A stretch of DNA of 64,000 nucleotides from Sesamum alatum (lineage: Eukaryota > Streptophyta > Magnoliopsida > Lamiales > Pedaliaceae). Made by a program: the position numbers and the translations under genes. Under the pieces are notes generated by a model, which saw nothing but the letters and a program-made list of their open reading frames with translations, was not told the DNA's origin and ran no database searches. The stretch spans positions 50,527,115-50,591,114 of the forward strand of contig JACGWO010000002.1 in assembly GCA_034509735.1 (NCBI GenBank). Reading direction: 5' to 3'. Positions 10,753 to 23,008 of the stretch are shown in pieces. How positions within the stretch are numbered: the first letter of the stretch is position 1; the number at the start of each line of letters is the position of its first letter.

Positions 10753-11325
10753 TAAATTAAAAACTCAATTTTAGCAATAAAACAAAAAATGAAAAATTAC
10801 ATAAAAGATATTAATTAATCATATAAATTTAAACTTAATGAAGATTCCTTTCAAATTATTCTTATACGTTCGTTTAGGAGTCGAATGAAATAATAGAGAA
10901 TAGGGGCAGCGAAAAATAGAGAAGAGAGAAGGGGGAGAGAAAAGGCGAGAGAAGGTGAGGGAAATGAAAGAGAACGAGGAGGAAAGGCGAAATTTCAATA
11001 GGCTTGATTTGTTATTAGAAACTAAATATACTTTTTTCTATAGAGCCCAAACCAAAGTTTTACAAAAATGGACTTTACAATGTGGATATTTGATAATATA
11101 TGAACTTTGAACTTTTATAATTTAAATATAAAATTATTCAAAATAATTCATTAAAGTTTATCAAATTATTTTATATATATAATTCAAAAAATAATAACTA
11201 TATATTTAACAGTGCGCTTTGATTTTTGACGATTTTTTTTTAGTTATACATTAAAATCAAATCAAAAGTGTGGTGTGATTTTATTAAAATTTAGAATTGA
11301 GGTTTGGAAGATAAGGATTTCAAAG
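10753..11325 (+). mobile_element. Right half of the DNA transposon interrupted by the MULE
   Basis: Starts with the second copy of TAAATTAAAA, then aligns with 41916-42490 of the intact copy (shared: attaatcatataaat, taatgaagattc, the AGAGAGAGGGAGAGA purine stretch, ggcttgatttg, tttaacagtgcg). The outer right terminus present in the intact copy (gtgatcacccc) is missing here. Confidence 0.75.
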
Positions 11326-11349
11326 GTCGTTTAGCTAGAAGACAACAAA

Positions 11350-11421
11350 GTGGCTGTAGTTTAGTGGTAAGAATTCCACGTTGTGGCCGTGGAGACCTGG
11401 GCTCGAATCCCAGCAGCCACA
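11350..11421 (+). tRNA. tRNA-His (GTG), copy 2
   Basis: A 72-nt complete cloverleaf, anticodon GTG at 11383-11385, identical to copy 1 except A at tRNA position 20. This matches the usual plant tRNA-His sequence as I remember it. A TTTT at 11427 gives a short Pol III terminator. The upstream flank (ctagaagacaacaaa) resembles the flank of copy 1. Confidence 0.97.
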
Positions 11422-12599
11422 ATTCCTTTTAATCTTTATGTTGTATTTTTCGCTAGAAACGAAATATTTTCTAAAATATGTAATTCTCATTTACCGAGAG
11501 AAGTTTGAGTTTATAGTATGGTATTTCTTGTACTATAACCAATTCTATCCAAATATCCGCATTCCTTTCTTTTTTTTAAACTATTATTACTACCTAATAA
11601 TCACAAATAAAAAAATAAAGATGGGTCAAATAAAGTAATTAAAATTCTACAAAAATGCTTTTCCATTTTGTATCAGTGTCGTAACATTTGTATCTAATTA
11701 CAATCGAGTCGAGTCTCAATCTATGAACGTAATATAATTTTGAGGGGTACCATTTTCACGCTTAATTTACAACCAATTTTGAGGTTCAACCCACACTTTT
11801 GCCACCTTTGTAGTAAAAATTTGACCGTAGATAATATATAATACATTAATAATACGATAAAAGAAGGTGTGAAAGACAGAAAAGTTTAGCTACCATTGAT
11901 ACTTCACTTTCAACAATGGAATTTTATCCTATAAGTCCAAGAATAAGACAAGTTTCAAGGGTTCATAATTTGAAATGCCCAATCTACCAAAAAGTTCAAA
12001 AATAAATTAATTTAATGCCCATTTTTGGTATTTGTTTTCCAATCTTATACATTGATGACAAATTGAAGAATCTTCAAAATATAATTGGATCAAAGTCAAT
12101 ATTACGAGATCGTTGTAAATTTATATTACGACAATTATAGTATTCTAGGCTTTATTTTCATCCAACAATAAATTTTTAGGTAAAAATTTAAAATGTTTTT
12201 ATTTGTATTTCTGGCAATGGATATAAACCTCTTACACTAACAAAAAGGTGTAAAAGAAAAAGAAAATGGATCCAAACAAGACCACACTAATTTTCAAGTA
12301 GATCAATTTATTTTTCAACCCTCTAAGTCTCTGCAAAACATATATTCAACAATCCCAATTTCACTCAAAATTGTTCGAAGACATCATATACAAATAGCCC
12401 GACTGTCGCACTGAGCGCGCGATGAAAAAGTATCAAGACACGATAGTTAATTGATATGAAAAAATACGGTACAAGTGAATTTTAAAGTATTGGTGCATTA
12501 TATGCAGCATATGAATTATTTTGATTGTTTTATGAGTTGTGTAATATAAGTTATATTTAATATTATTATTGTGGGATTTGAATAGGATTAGTGGAACTT
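11422..12599. other. AT-rich intergenic DNA
   Basis: 11422-11700 is the diverged second copy of the tRNA-His 3' flank. The rest shows no gene or clear element. Short frames here have no domain. Confidence 0.6.
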
Positions 12600-12775
12600 T
12601 CTGCGTTGAATGATGTTGTTATTACTGTATAATAAATATTATTTGTAACTGTAATAATGGTGTGATGTTATTTATGTGTATAATTATATCTGTTCGCGTC
12701 GATATTTGACAAATCTGCTTATAATCCATTTACTTCACTTAATAAAAAATAATCGCTACCAATAAAACAAAAATA
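12600..12775 (+). mobile_element. 5'-truncated, diverged SINE
   Basis: The body (gatgttgttattactgtataata, then gtcgatatttgac, then ttacttcacttaataaaaaat, cgctaccaata) aligns with the tRNA-distal part of the SINEs at 42703 and 53528. The tRNA-like head is not recognisable. Confidence 0.6.
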
Positions 12776-13102
12776 AATAAATAGGATTAGTATAATTGGA
12801 GGTGCGGTGGAAGAAATAAAGAAAGGAGTGGGGTGCAGTAGGATATGGTGCAGACTGCCCCCTAACCAATAACAAAATCGTTTGAGGCTGTCGTTTTACT
12901 GTCTGGCCTTATTATCTGTTCAGTCACTTTTACCTTTTCTATTTATTAAACTATAGATGGAATTTTATTTATTTATTGAATGAAAATATCTGCAATTATT
13001 TGGAAATATATATAAATTTGTTTTAACAAGAAACTAAATTATTTGGATCTGATCCATCATGTTTAACTAATTTGAAAATCAAATTATATTTGAGTATAAT
13101 TT

Positions 13103-13520
13103 GGGTAAATTACAGCAAGTTACCATAAGATTTATCATAATTACAATACTTCTCGTTGTTTGAAAATTATCGATATTTCTAATTTTAAGGAATGTTCAAC
13201 AACTAGCTCATTCTGTTAGTTTTTCATCAATTTTTTGTGTTCGAACTATAAATTATGGAATATGAATTCCAATTTTAGTTGTTTTTATATAATTTCTATA
13301 AACTTTTTCATGGAGTAAGTTGACTTTCTTTTTGTCTTACATTTTTTCATAAACTTTCATCCACATTGTCTGGTTTTTTACAATTCTTTATTTATTTTTA
13401 ATAAAAGAATACAATGTGAACAAAGTTAACAATTCTAGGTAGGATTACTTAATTTCATCAAAAATTATAGGATATTGATAATTGTGCTAAATTTTAAATA
13501 AGCTTATTGTAATTTATCCT
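13103..13520. mobile_element. MITE with GGGTAAATTACA-type termini
   Basis: Left end GGGTAAATTACAGCAAG. The right end read inward is AGGATAAATTACAATAAGC. The interior is AT-rich and non-coding. No clean target duplication was found, so the exact ends are approximate. Confidence 0.55.
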
Positions 13521-14399
13521 ATATTGTATAGCTCGACTAGTTATCTACTATGCATGGATTTTTCTTTTGGTAAACCATAAATCAGATCTAAATCCTCCAC
13601 TTAAGATCATTCATAACAATACCTTGCCCCTCAGTGCAGGATATCTAACTTTATGAACGTCATGAGTTTGTCACTAAAAATGTATTTTACTGGATAAAAG
13701 AAGCCTTTAAGGCTTATAAGTCACTCACATTTCTCGTGTGCAATCAATATGGAATGCGCTGCAACATCAACATGAATGCATGAGGTTAGTTAATCTCTGT
13801 AATGGATGGCCTGACAAACTTGGTGTAGACGCACGTAGATCAAATCCGGACACAAGAGTGTAATTATTGATTTATCGATATATTTTTGACTCTATATAAT
13901 ACCCAATGATATGGATTTATCATTAATGGTAGTGAAAGGACTAGGATATCCCCCTCCCCAACAAATTCAGAATACCCTTACAAGATAAGAATATGTGTAT
14001 TTTTTGCTCGGGACTGATTGCGCTAATTTTGACCCAATTTGGCAACCTCACAACTATGATTGTCGATTGTCATGTTTTTGAAAGTTCGATAACGCGACAC
14101 ATGGATCTGGAGCTATTGTAGTTTTTGGGTCATTATACGTTATTTGCAGCTAGGATTATCTTATATTTTATCCATTCGATCTTATATTCGACTAACTTAA
14201 GTATCGTAATCAAGAACTTTCTAACGAGCCCAACGATATGTTTTTGTTCTCATACTACTTTTTGTAACAGAACAACGATCTTCCCTTTTGTAACGACGTT
14301 TAATCTGTATTAATAAATAGCCATGCTTAATTTTTTTGAATATTTTTTAGAAAGAAGAGAATTAAAAAAAAAGTAAAAAAGGTGCAAGGACCAAAGTGA
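13521..14399. other. Intergenic DNA without recognisable gene
   Basis: Mixed-composition sequence. A 62-codon frame at 14125 has no domain. Nothing assignable. Confidence 0.55.
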
Positions 14400-14700
14400 A
14401 AACAGAATTGACCGTAGGTGGCCTTTACTTTTGAAGATTACGATGCTTCGGCTTTCGGGAACCGTTTCTGCACCGGAGAAAAATTGACGTAACGGCAGTA
14501 TCGGTTTTTGTCCGCAGGCGTTTGTTGTTTTGCTCTATCTCTGTGCTTTCTTTTTCGACGCCGTTAAATGTGGCGTCGCAACGTTTGACTTCCGTCCTCG
14601 TCCTAACCTGCCTATAGGCTCCCTTTCCTCTGGACCACCTACACCTGGCGCACGCCGTTACTGCTTCTTTTTGGTATTGGGACAAGAGATGGGGAGAAAA
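14400..14700. other. GC-rich island of unknown nature in AT-rich DNA
   Basis: About 300 bp much richer in G+C than its surroundings, with CpGs (ccggag, gacgccg, gcgtcg, ggcgcacgccg). Open frames exist on both strands (14425-14685 minus, 14530-14736 plus) but resemble no family I know. A promoter/leader remnant or an old gene fragment is possible. Confidence 0.4.
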
Positions 14701-16980
14701 TGGTCATTCATTATTCCAATTCTAATTTTGCAGTAAGCAAAATATAAAGTCAAATTAATGACGTCATTGAAAATAAATTTTTGGAATTTAATGTTGTACA
14801 CTTTCTGAAATTATATAAATCTTTTGTTTTATGTCTAAATAACTTCTGACAATATATTAACCGAAAAATGATTCTTTCATATAGAATTTTCCGAGTAATT
14901 TTAATATTGTAATATTCAAAGTCTTCACTAATAATATATTATTAGTTATTATTCAATAAATTTAAAGATGACTAATGATATTTAATTCAAGTTAAATAAG
15001 AAATTAATCAAATTATACAGCTCATTTGTCAGGAAAAAATATCGTTTAATATAAATAAATAAGTCAGTTCTCATTCAAATCGTAAGATTAAAGCCTTTGA
15101 TTTTATAATTTTGAGTTTGAGTTTTTGTCTGGCTTATTTATAAATAATGATCATTCGAATGTGTTCGATATATTGAATTTAATAATTTACTTAAATGAAA
15201 AAAAGATAAAACCTACAAATACCATGAAGAGAATTTCCCTTGCATTTATGCCACTTATGAATTAAATGTCTTTTTATTTATTTTGTGTAGCATTAATAAG
15301 GATGGAATATAGTCCATGAACTTCACCTGAAATTATTACAATTACACCCCTACAGCTAAATTTATTGCATTAATCACCCTGTGAAACCAATGATAGATGA
15401 TAGAGAAAATTGTCCTTTTATTTTCCTCTTTTCAGAAAGAACACAAGGCTCCTTTTAATATAGAATTTGTTACTTGACCCCTAATTTGCATTAATTTCCA
15501 TACTGAACCTCAAAACTTTTAAAAATAGTCATTTTAATTCTTTAAATTATTGTTTGCATCCCCACACTTTGAGATAGTTTCCGTATGATTTTGACTGGTC
15601 CATTTGGAAAAATATTAAATAAGATAGGAGTATATCCAAGTCAAATATAGAATAATTCAATTAAACAAAGTAATTACCCTAAGCCGAATTTAAACCTTAT
15701 TATAAGCAACCGATTATTTATAAATAAATACTCCTGCGTTATTTCAATTTTATAACATTAAATTTTATACTTTGCCTCTAAAATTAAAAAAAGTAAGAGA
15801 TTGTTTCTTTTAAAGAAATGAATATTCTTTTATGATAAGTGTACTTGAAATAACGACATGATATCATATATATATTTTAACATAATTCTATAATATATCT
15901 AAAAAAACTCATGCTTTTTCAATTTTAATTTAGAAAATATTTATTAAATTAAAATAGATGCAGAATACTAAGATAATATACATGAAAATGAAATAAGTAT
16001 TATTTAGAGAGATCATTATTCAAAAAAAAAAAAAAGGGAAAAACAGCTAAAAGGCAAAAATTAGCTGGGGTGTAGCATACAATAGAAGCAATAGGGTCGT
16101 GATATGAGTAGGTGAAAATCTTTGATAATCATGAGTTTTTGAGTACAGGTGGGGAATTTAAAGCAATCAAGGGGCAAAAGTGGGGCCCTCTCCAACCTTC
16201 TGCCCCATTTCTGTACCACCCACTAATTACTCAACCTTCTTTATTGTCACCACCCACTCTTTCATATTCTCCCAACCACTTTATTTTTCATTTTTTAGGT
16301 GTTTTTCAATATTAGAAAAAGTACTAAAACTAATTTTTTTTTTTATTTATGAAGAATATTACATCCATTAACATCCCTTATAATTGAATAAATTTTCATA
16401 TATATATATATATTTAAATAATGTTTTAATTTATAATAAATGGATGGAAATATTCGTAATTGTTAATAATAAGATATAATATATTTTAATTCATCTGTAA
16501 TAAAATATGTAAGCTAATTTGACTTTAAATTTTATTCAGTAACTTTGTCGAATAAATTACTAATTAAGTAATATAAATTGATCGAGTACAGAATAATCAT
16601 TTCACCATTGAAATGTTGCAAATATATTAAATAAAAATAAGCTGTGGATATTTAGTATGTCTTGATCAAAATAAATTATAAGTTATCGTTCGTTTGTTTG
16701 ATAAAAGTTTATTATCCAAAAAAACACTTATTTATTTATGATACAATAAACTTATTAAGCTTATAAAAATCTCGTTCTGTAATTCATTTTATCAATACAA
16801 AAAAATAATTTTAATACATTATTAAAAATAATTTAAGATTTTCTTAAATTTTCTAAAAATATTAATACAAGTTTATCATATTGTTTCAACTGTTGTATCT
16901 AAAACTTCACAAAACATCTTAGTTTTTTATAAATTTTAAAACATCTTTCTTTCAAAAAAATTAAATTCAACAAAAATTTA
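14701..16980. other. AT-rich intergenic DNA
   Basis: No gene. Around 15310-15425 is a short stretch styled like MITE termini (gtccatgaacttc, acacccctacagc) without a matching partner end. Confidence 0.5.
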
Positions 16981-17260
16981 GGGATAATTACATTTACATC
17001 CCCTAACCTATGATCTGTTTACACAAATCACCCATATCTTTTTAATAATTACACATACACCCACTAGAATGTAAGCATCATTTACACAAATCACCCATAC
17101 TTTTTTAGAAAATTACACTTACACCCCTCAAAAGTATCGACATTATTACACAAATTACCCATATTTTTTGACTATCAATGGTGGTTTCTGTGATTATGCA
17201 AAATGTAGAGATAATTTATGTAAATAGATTATAGGTCAGGGGCGTAAATGTAATTATTCC
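16981..17260. mobile_element. MITE, 280 bp, GGGATAATTACATTTAC termini
   Basis: Inverted ends: GGGATAATTACATTTACA at the left, and GGAATAATTACATTTACG read inward from the right. Three internal acacaaatcacccata units form subterminal repeats. Closely related to the element at 46273-46518, which has a 9-bp target duplication. Confidence 0.75.
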
Positions 17261-18013
17261 TAAATTTTATATTGAATAGTATTCTCCCACTTGATTTTTT
17301 TTTTCTTAAAAAAGGTTTCTATTTGGAGATAGAAATCTGAGTTCCCATTTTGCCCCTGTAGTGTATTCCGGTCCAATGTCATTGTGAAGTCGCAATCTTG
17401 CACTGGAGTCGAGGGTAGTGGAACTGCAAACATTGTAAAGTAAAAGAAGGGAATAATTCAGCAACGTCTTTGCTTTCTTCTATTTTTGGTTGAGTCCCCA
17501 AAAAGTAAAGATAATAAAATATGCTTTTTTAAATTATTAATTACCGCAATATTTACGCACATATAATTAAATAAATATGTCATATTTTTTAAAATAAAAA
17601 TTTATGTATAATTAAAAATAAAACAAGTTAAATTAACATGAGCGAAAGTAAATGATAAATATAATGATATATTGACAGTTAAAATATGACGTTGATTATT
17701 TGTTGACACAAATATTTAAGGGTGCAACTAAAACACCATAAATGGGTATGATTTGAAAACTTATTTGATTTTTTTTTTTTAAATTTACATTTAGATAAGT
17801 GCATGACTATCTATCTTTATAAAAAAAGACAATACATTCTTTTAGATAAATTAATTAGTAACACTAATATATGGAGTATTTTCATTATATTTGGCCAAAT
17901 GATAAATTATCTTTTATTTACTATAAGTTTATGATTGTTCATATCATCATTTTCTAGATAAATTAATTAGTAACATAATTTAAATTCACCTCATATCCCG
18001 TAATAATTTTTTA
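17261..18013. other. Intergenic DNA with dispersed-repeat fragment
   Basis: Contains the acatttagataagtg/agataaattaattagtaac repeat also seen near 4.19 kb. No gene. Confidence 0.5.
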
Positions 18014-18388
18014 GGGGTAATTACACCGTCCTTGCTTGATGTTTGGTATAATTATACTTAATCCATGTTTGAAAATTTTCATATAATACCCCTGGTGTTT
18101 ATTTTTGTATAATGAATAAATCATTACTTTAGTAAAAACTCAATAAATTTGTTAATAATAGCAAAAAAGTGAAATGAAAAATTCAATTGACTTATTACCG
18201 ACTTATCGCAGGTCAAATAAATATTATAAGTGTGAAAATATCAACAAATTCGGTGAATTATTACTAAAAGAAGAATATGTTTGTTTAATAAAAGCAAACC
18301 ACATGGTTACGAGATATAGTATTTTCAAATCATAGGAGGTATACATGTAATTACACATAATATTGGGAGAGGGCGATGTAATTATCCC
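18014..18388. mobile_element. MITE, 375 bp, Mutator-type
   Basis: Left end GGGGTAATTACACCGTCC, right end inward GGGATAATTACATCGCCC. The flanks AATTTTTTA and AAATTTTGA agree at 7 of 9 positions, consistent with an eroded 9-bp duplication. Confidence 0.7.
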
Positions 18389-18638
18389 AAATTTTGATTA
18401 TCCATTAATAACATTTGAAATTTTAGATTATTTATCATTTATTTATTTTGATATTATAAAGTTTCAATTATTTATAATTTTTATTGATTATTTTTTTTTA
18501 CTAAAAAGGATAATTATACCATTCTTTTGCACTAGTTTATAAATTTAAAATTTGAAAAGTTTATAGTAATTCCTTTGGATTTATTTCCATTTCCTTTAGT
18601 GAACTCGGACAGAAATAGAAGGGCCCATGTTCCATAGC

Positions 18639-18705
18639 CACGTGGCGTCCACGTAGGATGGTTGGGAGCCGACCAAAAACTACCACGTGTCAAACCTAAT
18701 AAAAG
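18639..18705 (+). promoter_or_regulatory. Candidate promoter of the IRK-like gene: two G-boxes and a weak TATA
   Basis: CACGTG at 18639-18644 and again at 18684-18689, each in a plant ABRE/G-box context (CCACGTGGC, CCACGTGTC), followed by taataaaag near 18697. G-boxes bind bZIP and bHLH factors in plants; which apply here is unknown. A pyrimidine-rich leader follows. Confidence 0.5.
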
Positions 18706-18807
18706 AGGCCACACAACAGCCTACCCTTCCACTCATAAATGCTGCACTCTCTTTCTCTCTCTTCTCTCTGCAGGTGCAGGAATAAAGTTTAGAGAGAGAA
18801 ACTCGGA

Positions 18808-18811
<4 letters not shown>

Positions 18812-18838
<27 letters not shown>
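18812..18838 (+). repeat. (GA)n microsatellite in the IRK-like leader
   Basis: An uninterrupted AG/GA run between CT-rich leader blocks. Such tracts are common in plant 5' UTRs. Confidence 0.85.
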
Positions 18839-19574
18839 AGGAGCGCTTTAAATGCTTTACTGACTTCCCCTTGCCGGAAACTCTCATTCCTCTTTCTACA
18901 TTTCCCGGCGGATTTGCCGGAAACTCTTCCTTGAAGCTCCGCCCCCGTTTCAGAAGGAATACTCCGGCGAATCTTCTTCACTCATCTGAGCTCGCTTCTT
19001 TTTTCCTCTTAGATCGATATTACCCTTTTCTTTGCTTTCCACTTCGTTAACTAAGTTCGATTCCAGAAGGCATCTGTTCTCTCCCAGATTTTTACGTTTA
19101 TTTTCTCAGTTTCCGTTTCTTTTCTCTGTTCCACTTCTGTTTTAGCTTTACTTTTTGGTAAAGATTTTCTACATTTTATTTTTGGGTTCATGGAGGGTTT
19201 CTTTTGCTAATGTTTCTGTTTTAGTCGGTGAACTGGGGGATTTTCTTTTACCTATTCTGGGTTTCTTCATATTTTTCTCGTGGCCTCAATTTCTCGCAGT
19301 TAGAGTAAAAAATCTTAAGGCCATTTGTCTGCATACGCATATTTGTGTGTGTGCTCATAACTTCTGCAATTTTTTGACGATTTTATACGGTGGAGTTTGG
19401 TTCTTGAGGGCTTAGTAGAGTTTAAGAATCATTTGTAGTTTCAGCTCCTATTCAAAAAGTCATCTCTATCCGCCATTCGCTCTGTTTTCCTCAAAAGAGG
19501 GAAAGATTTCTCTTTTTGGTGTTTGTTTAAACGGAGCAATGTCTTGAGTAGTTGCATTTTACTGATTCTTGAAA

Positions 19575-22500
19575 ATGAGAAGCCTACTTTGTGTTTTCTT
19601 TTTCACGTGTTTATCTCCATTCTTGGTGAAATCTTTGAACCCTTCTCTGAATGATGATGTCCTGGGGTTGATTGTGTTCAAGGCTGACATTCAAGATCCT
19701 GATGGGAAATTAAAGTCTTGGAATGAAGACGATGATAGCCCTTGCAATAATTGGGTTGGGGTGAAATGCAACCCCAGATCCAATAGAGTGTCTGACCTTG
19801 TTCTTGATGGCTTTGGCCTCTCAGGAAAACTTGGCAGAGGACTCCTTCAACTGCAGTTTCTGCGAAAACTGTCGCTCGCGAAAAACAATCTTACAGGAAG
19901 CATAAGCCTCAGCTTTTCTGAGCTCTCTGATCTGAGGGTCCTGGACTTGAGTGAGAATGGCTTCTCGGGTTCTGTTCCAAGTGATTTATTTAGCCAATGT
20001 GGGTCTTTGAGATCCATTTCTTTGGCTAAAAACAGGTTCTCAGGCTCAATTCCTGAGAGTTTAGGCTCCTGCTCGACCCTTGCTTCGCTTAACTTATCGG
20101 GCAATCAGTTTTCAGGGTCATTGCCTTTGGGGCTCTGGTCACTGTCTGGGCTTAGATCACTTGATTTATCTGATAATTTGTTGGATGGTGAAATCCCGAA
20201 GGGCATTGAAGCTTTGAACAATTTGAGGGCAATAAGTTTGAGAAACAATCAGCTTACTGGTGAAGTGCCCGACGGAATTGGGAATTGTATGTTGTTGAGG
20301 TCTATCGATTTGAGCCGAAATTTGCTTTCTGGAGGGCTTCCAAGCACAATGCAAAAGCTCTCCTTGTGCAATGATCTAGTTTTGGGGAACAATGAATTCA
20401 CGGGCGAGGTGCCTCAATGGATTGGAGAGATGAGAAGCCTTGTGACCATTGATCTTTCTGAGAACAACTTCACTGGCCAAGTTCCTGATTCTCTTGGGAA
20501 GCTTCAATCTGTGAAGATTCTTAATGTATCCAAGAATGCCCTCACTGGAAGCTTGCCTGAGGCTATGAGCAGTTGTGTAAATCTTCTGGCTTTTGATATT
20601 AGTCATAATTCTTTGACAGGTAGTCTTCCTTCTTGGGTATTCAAGCTTGGTTTACAGCAAGTTCTGTTGTCGAATAACGGGTTAAGTGGGAGCATAAATG
20701 ATGCTTTGGCTTCATCGGAGGAGAACTCACGCTCGAAGCTTTTGATTTTGGATGTCTCCCAAAATAAGCTATCTGGTGAAATCCCATCTACTGTGGGGGA
20801 TTTCGGCAGCTTGCAGCTGCTGAATATGTCGAGCAACTCATTCGTGGGCACCATTCCCGCAAGAATTGGACAACTGAAGAGCTTAAGCATTCTGGATTTG
20901 AGTGAGAATCAGTTAAATGGCACCATTCCTTCAGATATTGGATTGCTCAAATCTCTCAATGAATTGAGCTTGGAGAAGAACTCATTGTGGGGTACCATTC
21001 CTACCTCAATTGGGAGTTGTGCTGGACTTATATCCCTGTAAGTTCTGCTTGGTTTCGTGATTTATTAAGCCATTCTCAGGCATATATGTGTGTTCCAATT
21101 GTCCTTATGTGATTTAACTTGCAGCTTGTGGATAGTATTAATTGCTTTGAATATTCTCATTTGATTTTCTGGGAAGCATCTCTAAGTTGTCCTTGTAGCT
21201 ACAAGGAATTAGGTTCCTCCTAACTTACACTGCTTCTGTCATACAGGATCTCATGCATCCTCTTGCCATCTTGTTAAACTATAACATCAGTACTTGGGGG
21301 TTAATACTTCACTCGTTGTTTTACTACAACTTCGTAACGGATACAAAAGGAAGTGCATGGTTTTTTTTATGTGTCCTTCATGTTTTCTGTAACTTGCGGT
21401 GATGTTTATTAGGTTCTTGCTTTGTTCTCATCAAAAGTCCCTATCCTACATAATGCTCATTACGAATATTTTCTTGTTTCATGAAGTTTTGTTGAGTTAT
21501 CTAACTTTCTGCAGTCTAACAGAGTTCCTTTGGGCTTTGGTTGAATTTGGCAGGTCTCTTGCCCGTAATGAAATAACTGGTTCTATCCCTGCAGCTCTTG
21601 GAAAGCTTACTTACCTTACAATTGTAGATTTCTCGTTCAATAAACTGACAGGAGCTATACCAAAGCAGCTGGCTAATCTTGCGAGCCTTCGGTCGTTTAA
21701 CATTTCACACAACCAGCTACAAGGTGAACTGCCGGCTGGTGCTTTTTTCAACACTATTGATCCATCTTCTCTACTTGGGAATCCATCTCTTTGTGGGGCC
21801 GTAGTGAATAGAACTTGTCCTACAGTCCTTCCTAAACCAATTGTACTCAATCCGAACTCTACTGATGCCACGCCTGGTACCATCACACCAAGTCTTGGTC
21901 GTGGTAAGAAAATCCTTAGCATTTCGGCCCTAATTGCTATCGGCGCAGCTGCTGCAATTGTCATCGGTGTAATTGCTATTACCGTGCTTAATCTTCGTGT
22001 ACGTGCTGCAACGTCTCGGTCTGCTGTAGCTCTTAATTTTTCTGGTGGTGATGATTTCAGCCATTCTCCGTCTACAGACGGCGATTCTGGGAAGCTCGTC
22101 ATGTTTTCAGGCGATCCTGATTTTAGCACTGCAACACATGCGCTTCTCAACAAAGATTGCGAGCTTGGTCGTGGGGATTCGGAGCTGTGTATCGGACTAT
22201 GCTTGGAGATGGGCGTTCGGTTGCCATAAAGAAGCTCACTGTTTCAAGTCTTGTCAAGTCTCAAGAAGATTTTGAAAGGGAAGTCAAGAAGTTGGGCAAA
22301 GTTCATCAGGATAATCTCGTGGCACTCCATGGTTATTACTGGACCCCATCTCTTCAGCTTCTCATATACGAGTTCGTCTCTGGTGGGAACTTGTACAAGC
22401 ATCTTCATGAGGGATCTGCAGAAAGCTACCTGTCATGGAATGACAGATTCAACATTATTCTCGGGGCAGCTAAAGGCATGGCTCACTTGCACCAAATGAA

Positions 22501-23008
22501 TATCATCCACTACAACTTAAAATCGAGCAACATCTTGATCGACAGCTCGGGAGAACCCAAGGTTGCCGATTATGGTTTGGCCAAACTCCTACCGATGCTA
22601 GATCGTTACGTACTGAGCAGCAAGATTCAGAGTGCCCTCGGTTACATGGCACCTGAATTTGCTTGCAAAACTGTTAAGATAACTGAAAAATGTGATGTCT
22701 ATGGATTTGGCATTTTGGTTCTGGAGATCGTCACGGGGAAGAGGCCTGTTGAGTACATGGAGGATGACGTCGTTGTGCTCTCTGACATGGTAAGAGGAGC
22801 AATGGAAGAGGGCAAAGTTGAGGACTGTGTCGACGCTCGGCTCCAGGGAAAGTTCCCTGCTGATGAGGCAATTCCGGTGATAAAACTAGGCCTAATCTGC
22901 ACATCACAAGTGCCCTCGAACCGGCCTGACATGGCAGAAGTCGTCAACATACTCGAGCTGATCAGATGTCCATCAGAAAGCCAGGATGAGTTGGGTGAGT
23001 TCAGCTAA
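19575..23008 (+). pseudogene. IRK/PXC2-like LRR receptor kinase with a frameshift in the glycine loop
   Basis: Exon 1 is 19575-21037 and exon 2 is 21554-23008. The leucine codon split CT|G and the late intron fit this subfamily. Product order: signal peptide (1-22), LNDDVLGLIVFKADI cap, about 20 LRRs, NPSLCGAVVNRTCP cap, transmembrane helix (about 607-637), juxtamembrane FSGGDDFS...GKLVMFSGDPDFS, kinase domain ending NILELIRCPS. Expected length about 972 residues, like Arabidopsis IRK. The catalytic loop reads HYNLKSSN instead of HRDxKxxN and the DFG position reads DYG, so weak or no catalysis is expected, as in IRK itself. At 22173-22176 the glycine loop needs five G but has four, and the frame stops at 22229. 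The downstream 830 bases stay open in the right frame, so this is either a recent null allele or an assembly error. IRK-type receptors act at the plasma membrane in root and meristem patterning. Start ATG at 19575 precedes the signal peptide directly. Confidence 0.9.

Noticed and set aside
19847..20890. Minus-strand frames opposite the LRR exon
   Set aside because: Shadows produced by the leucine-rich repeat codon pattern.
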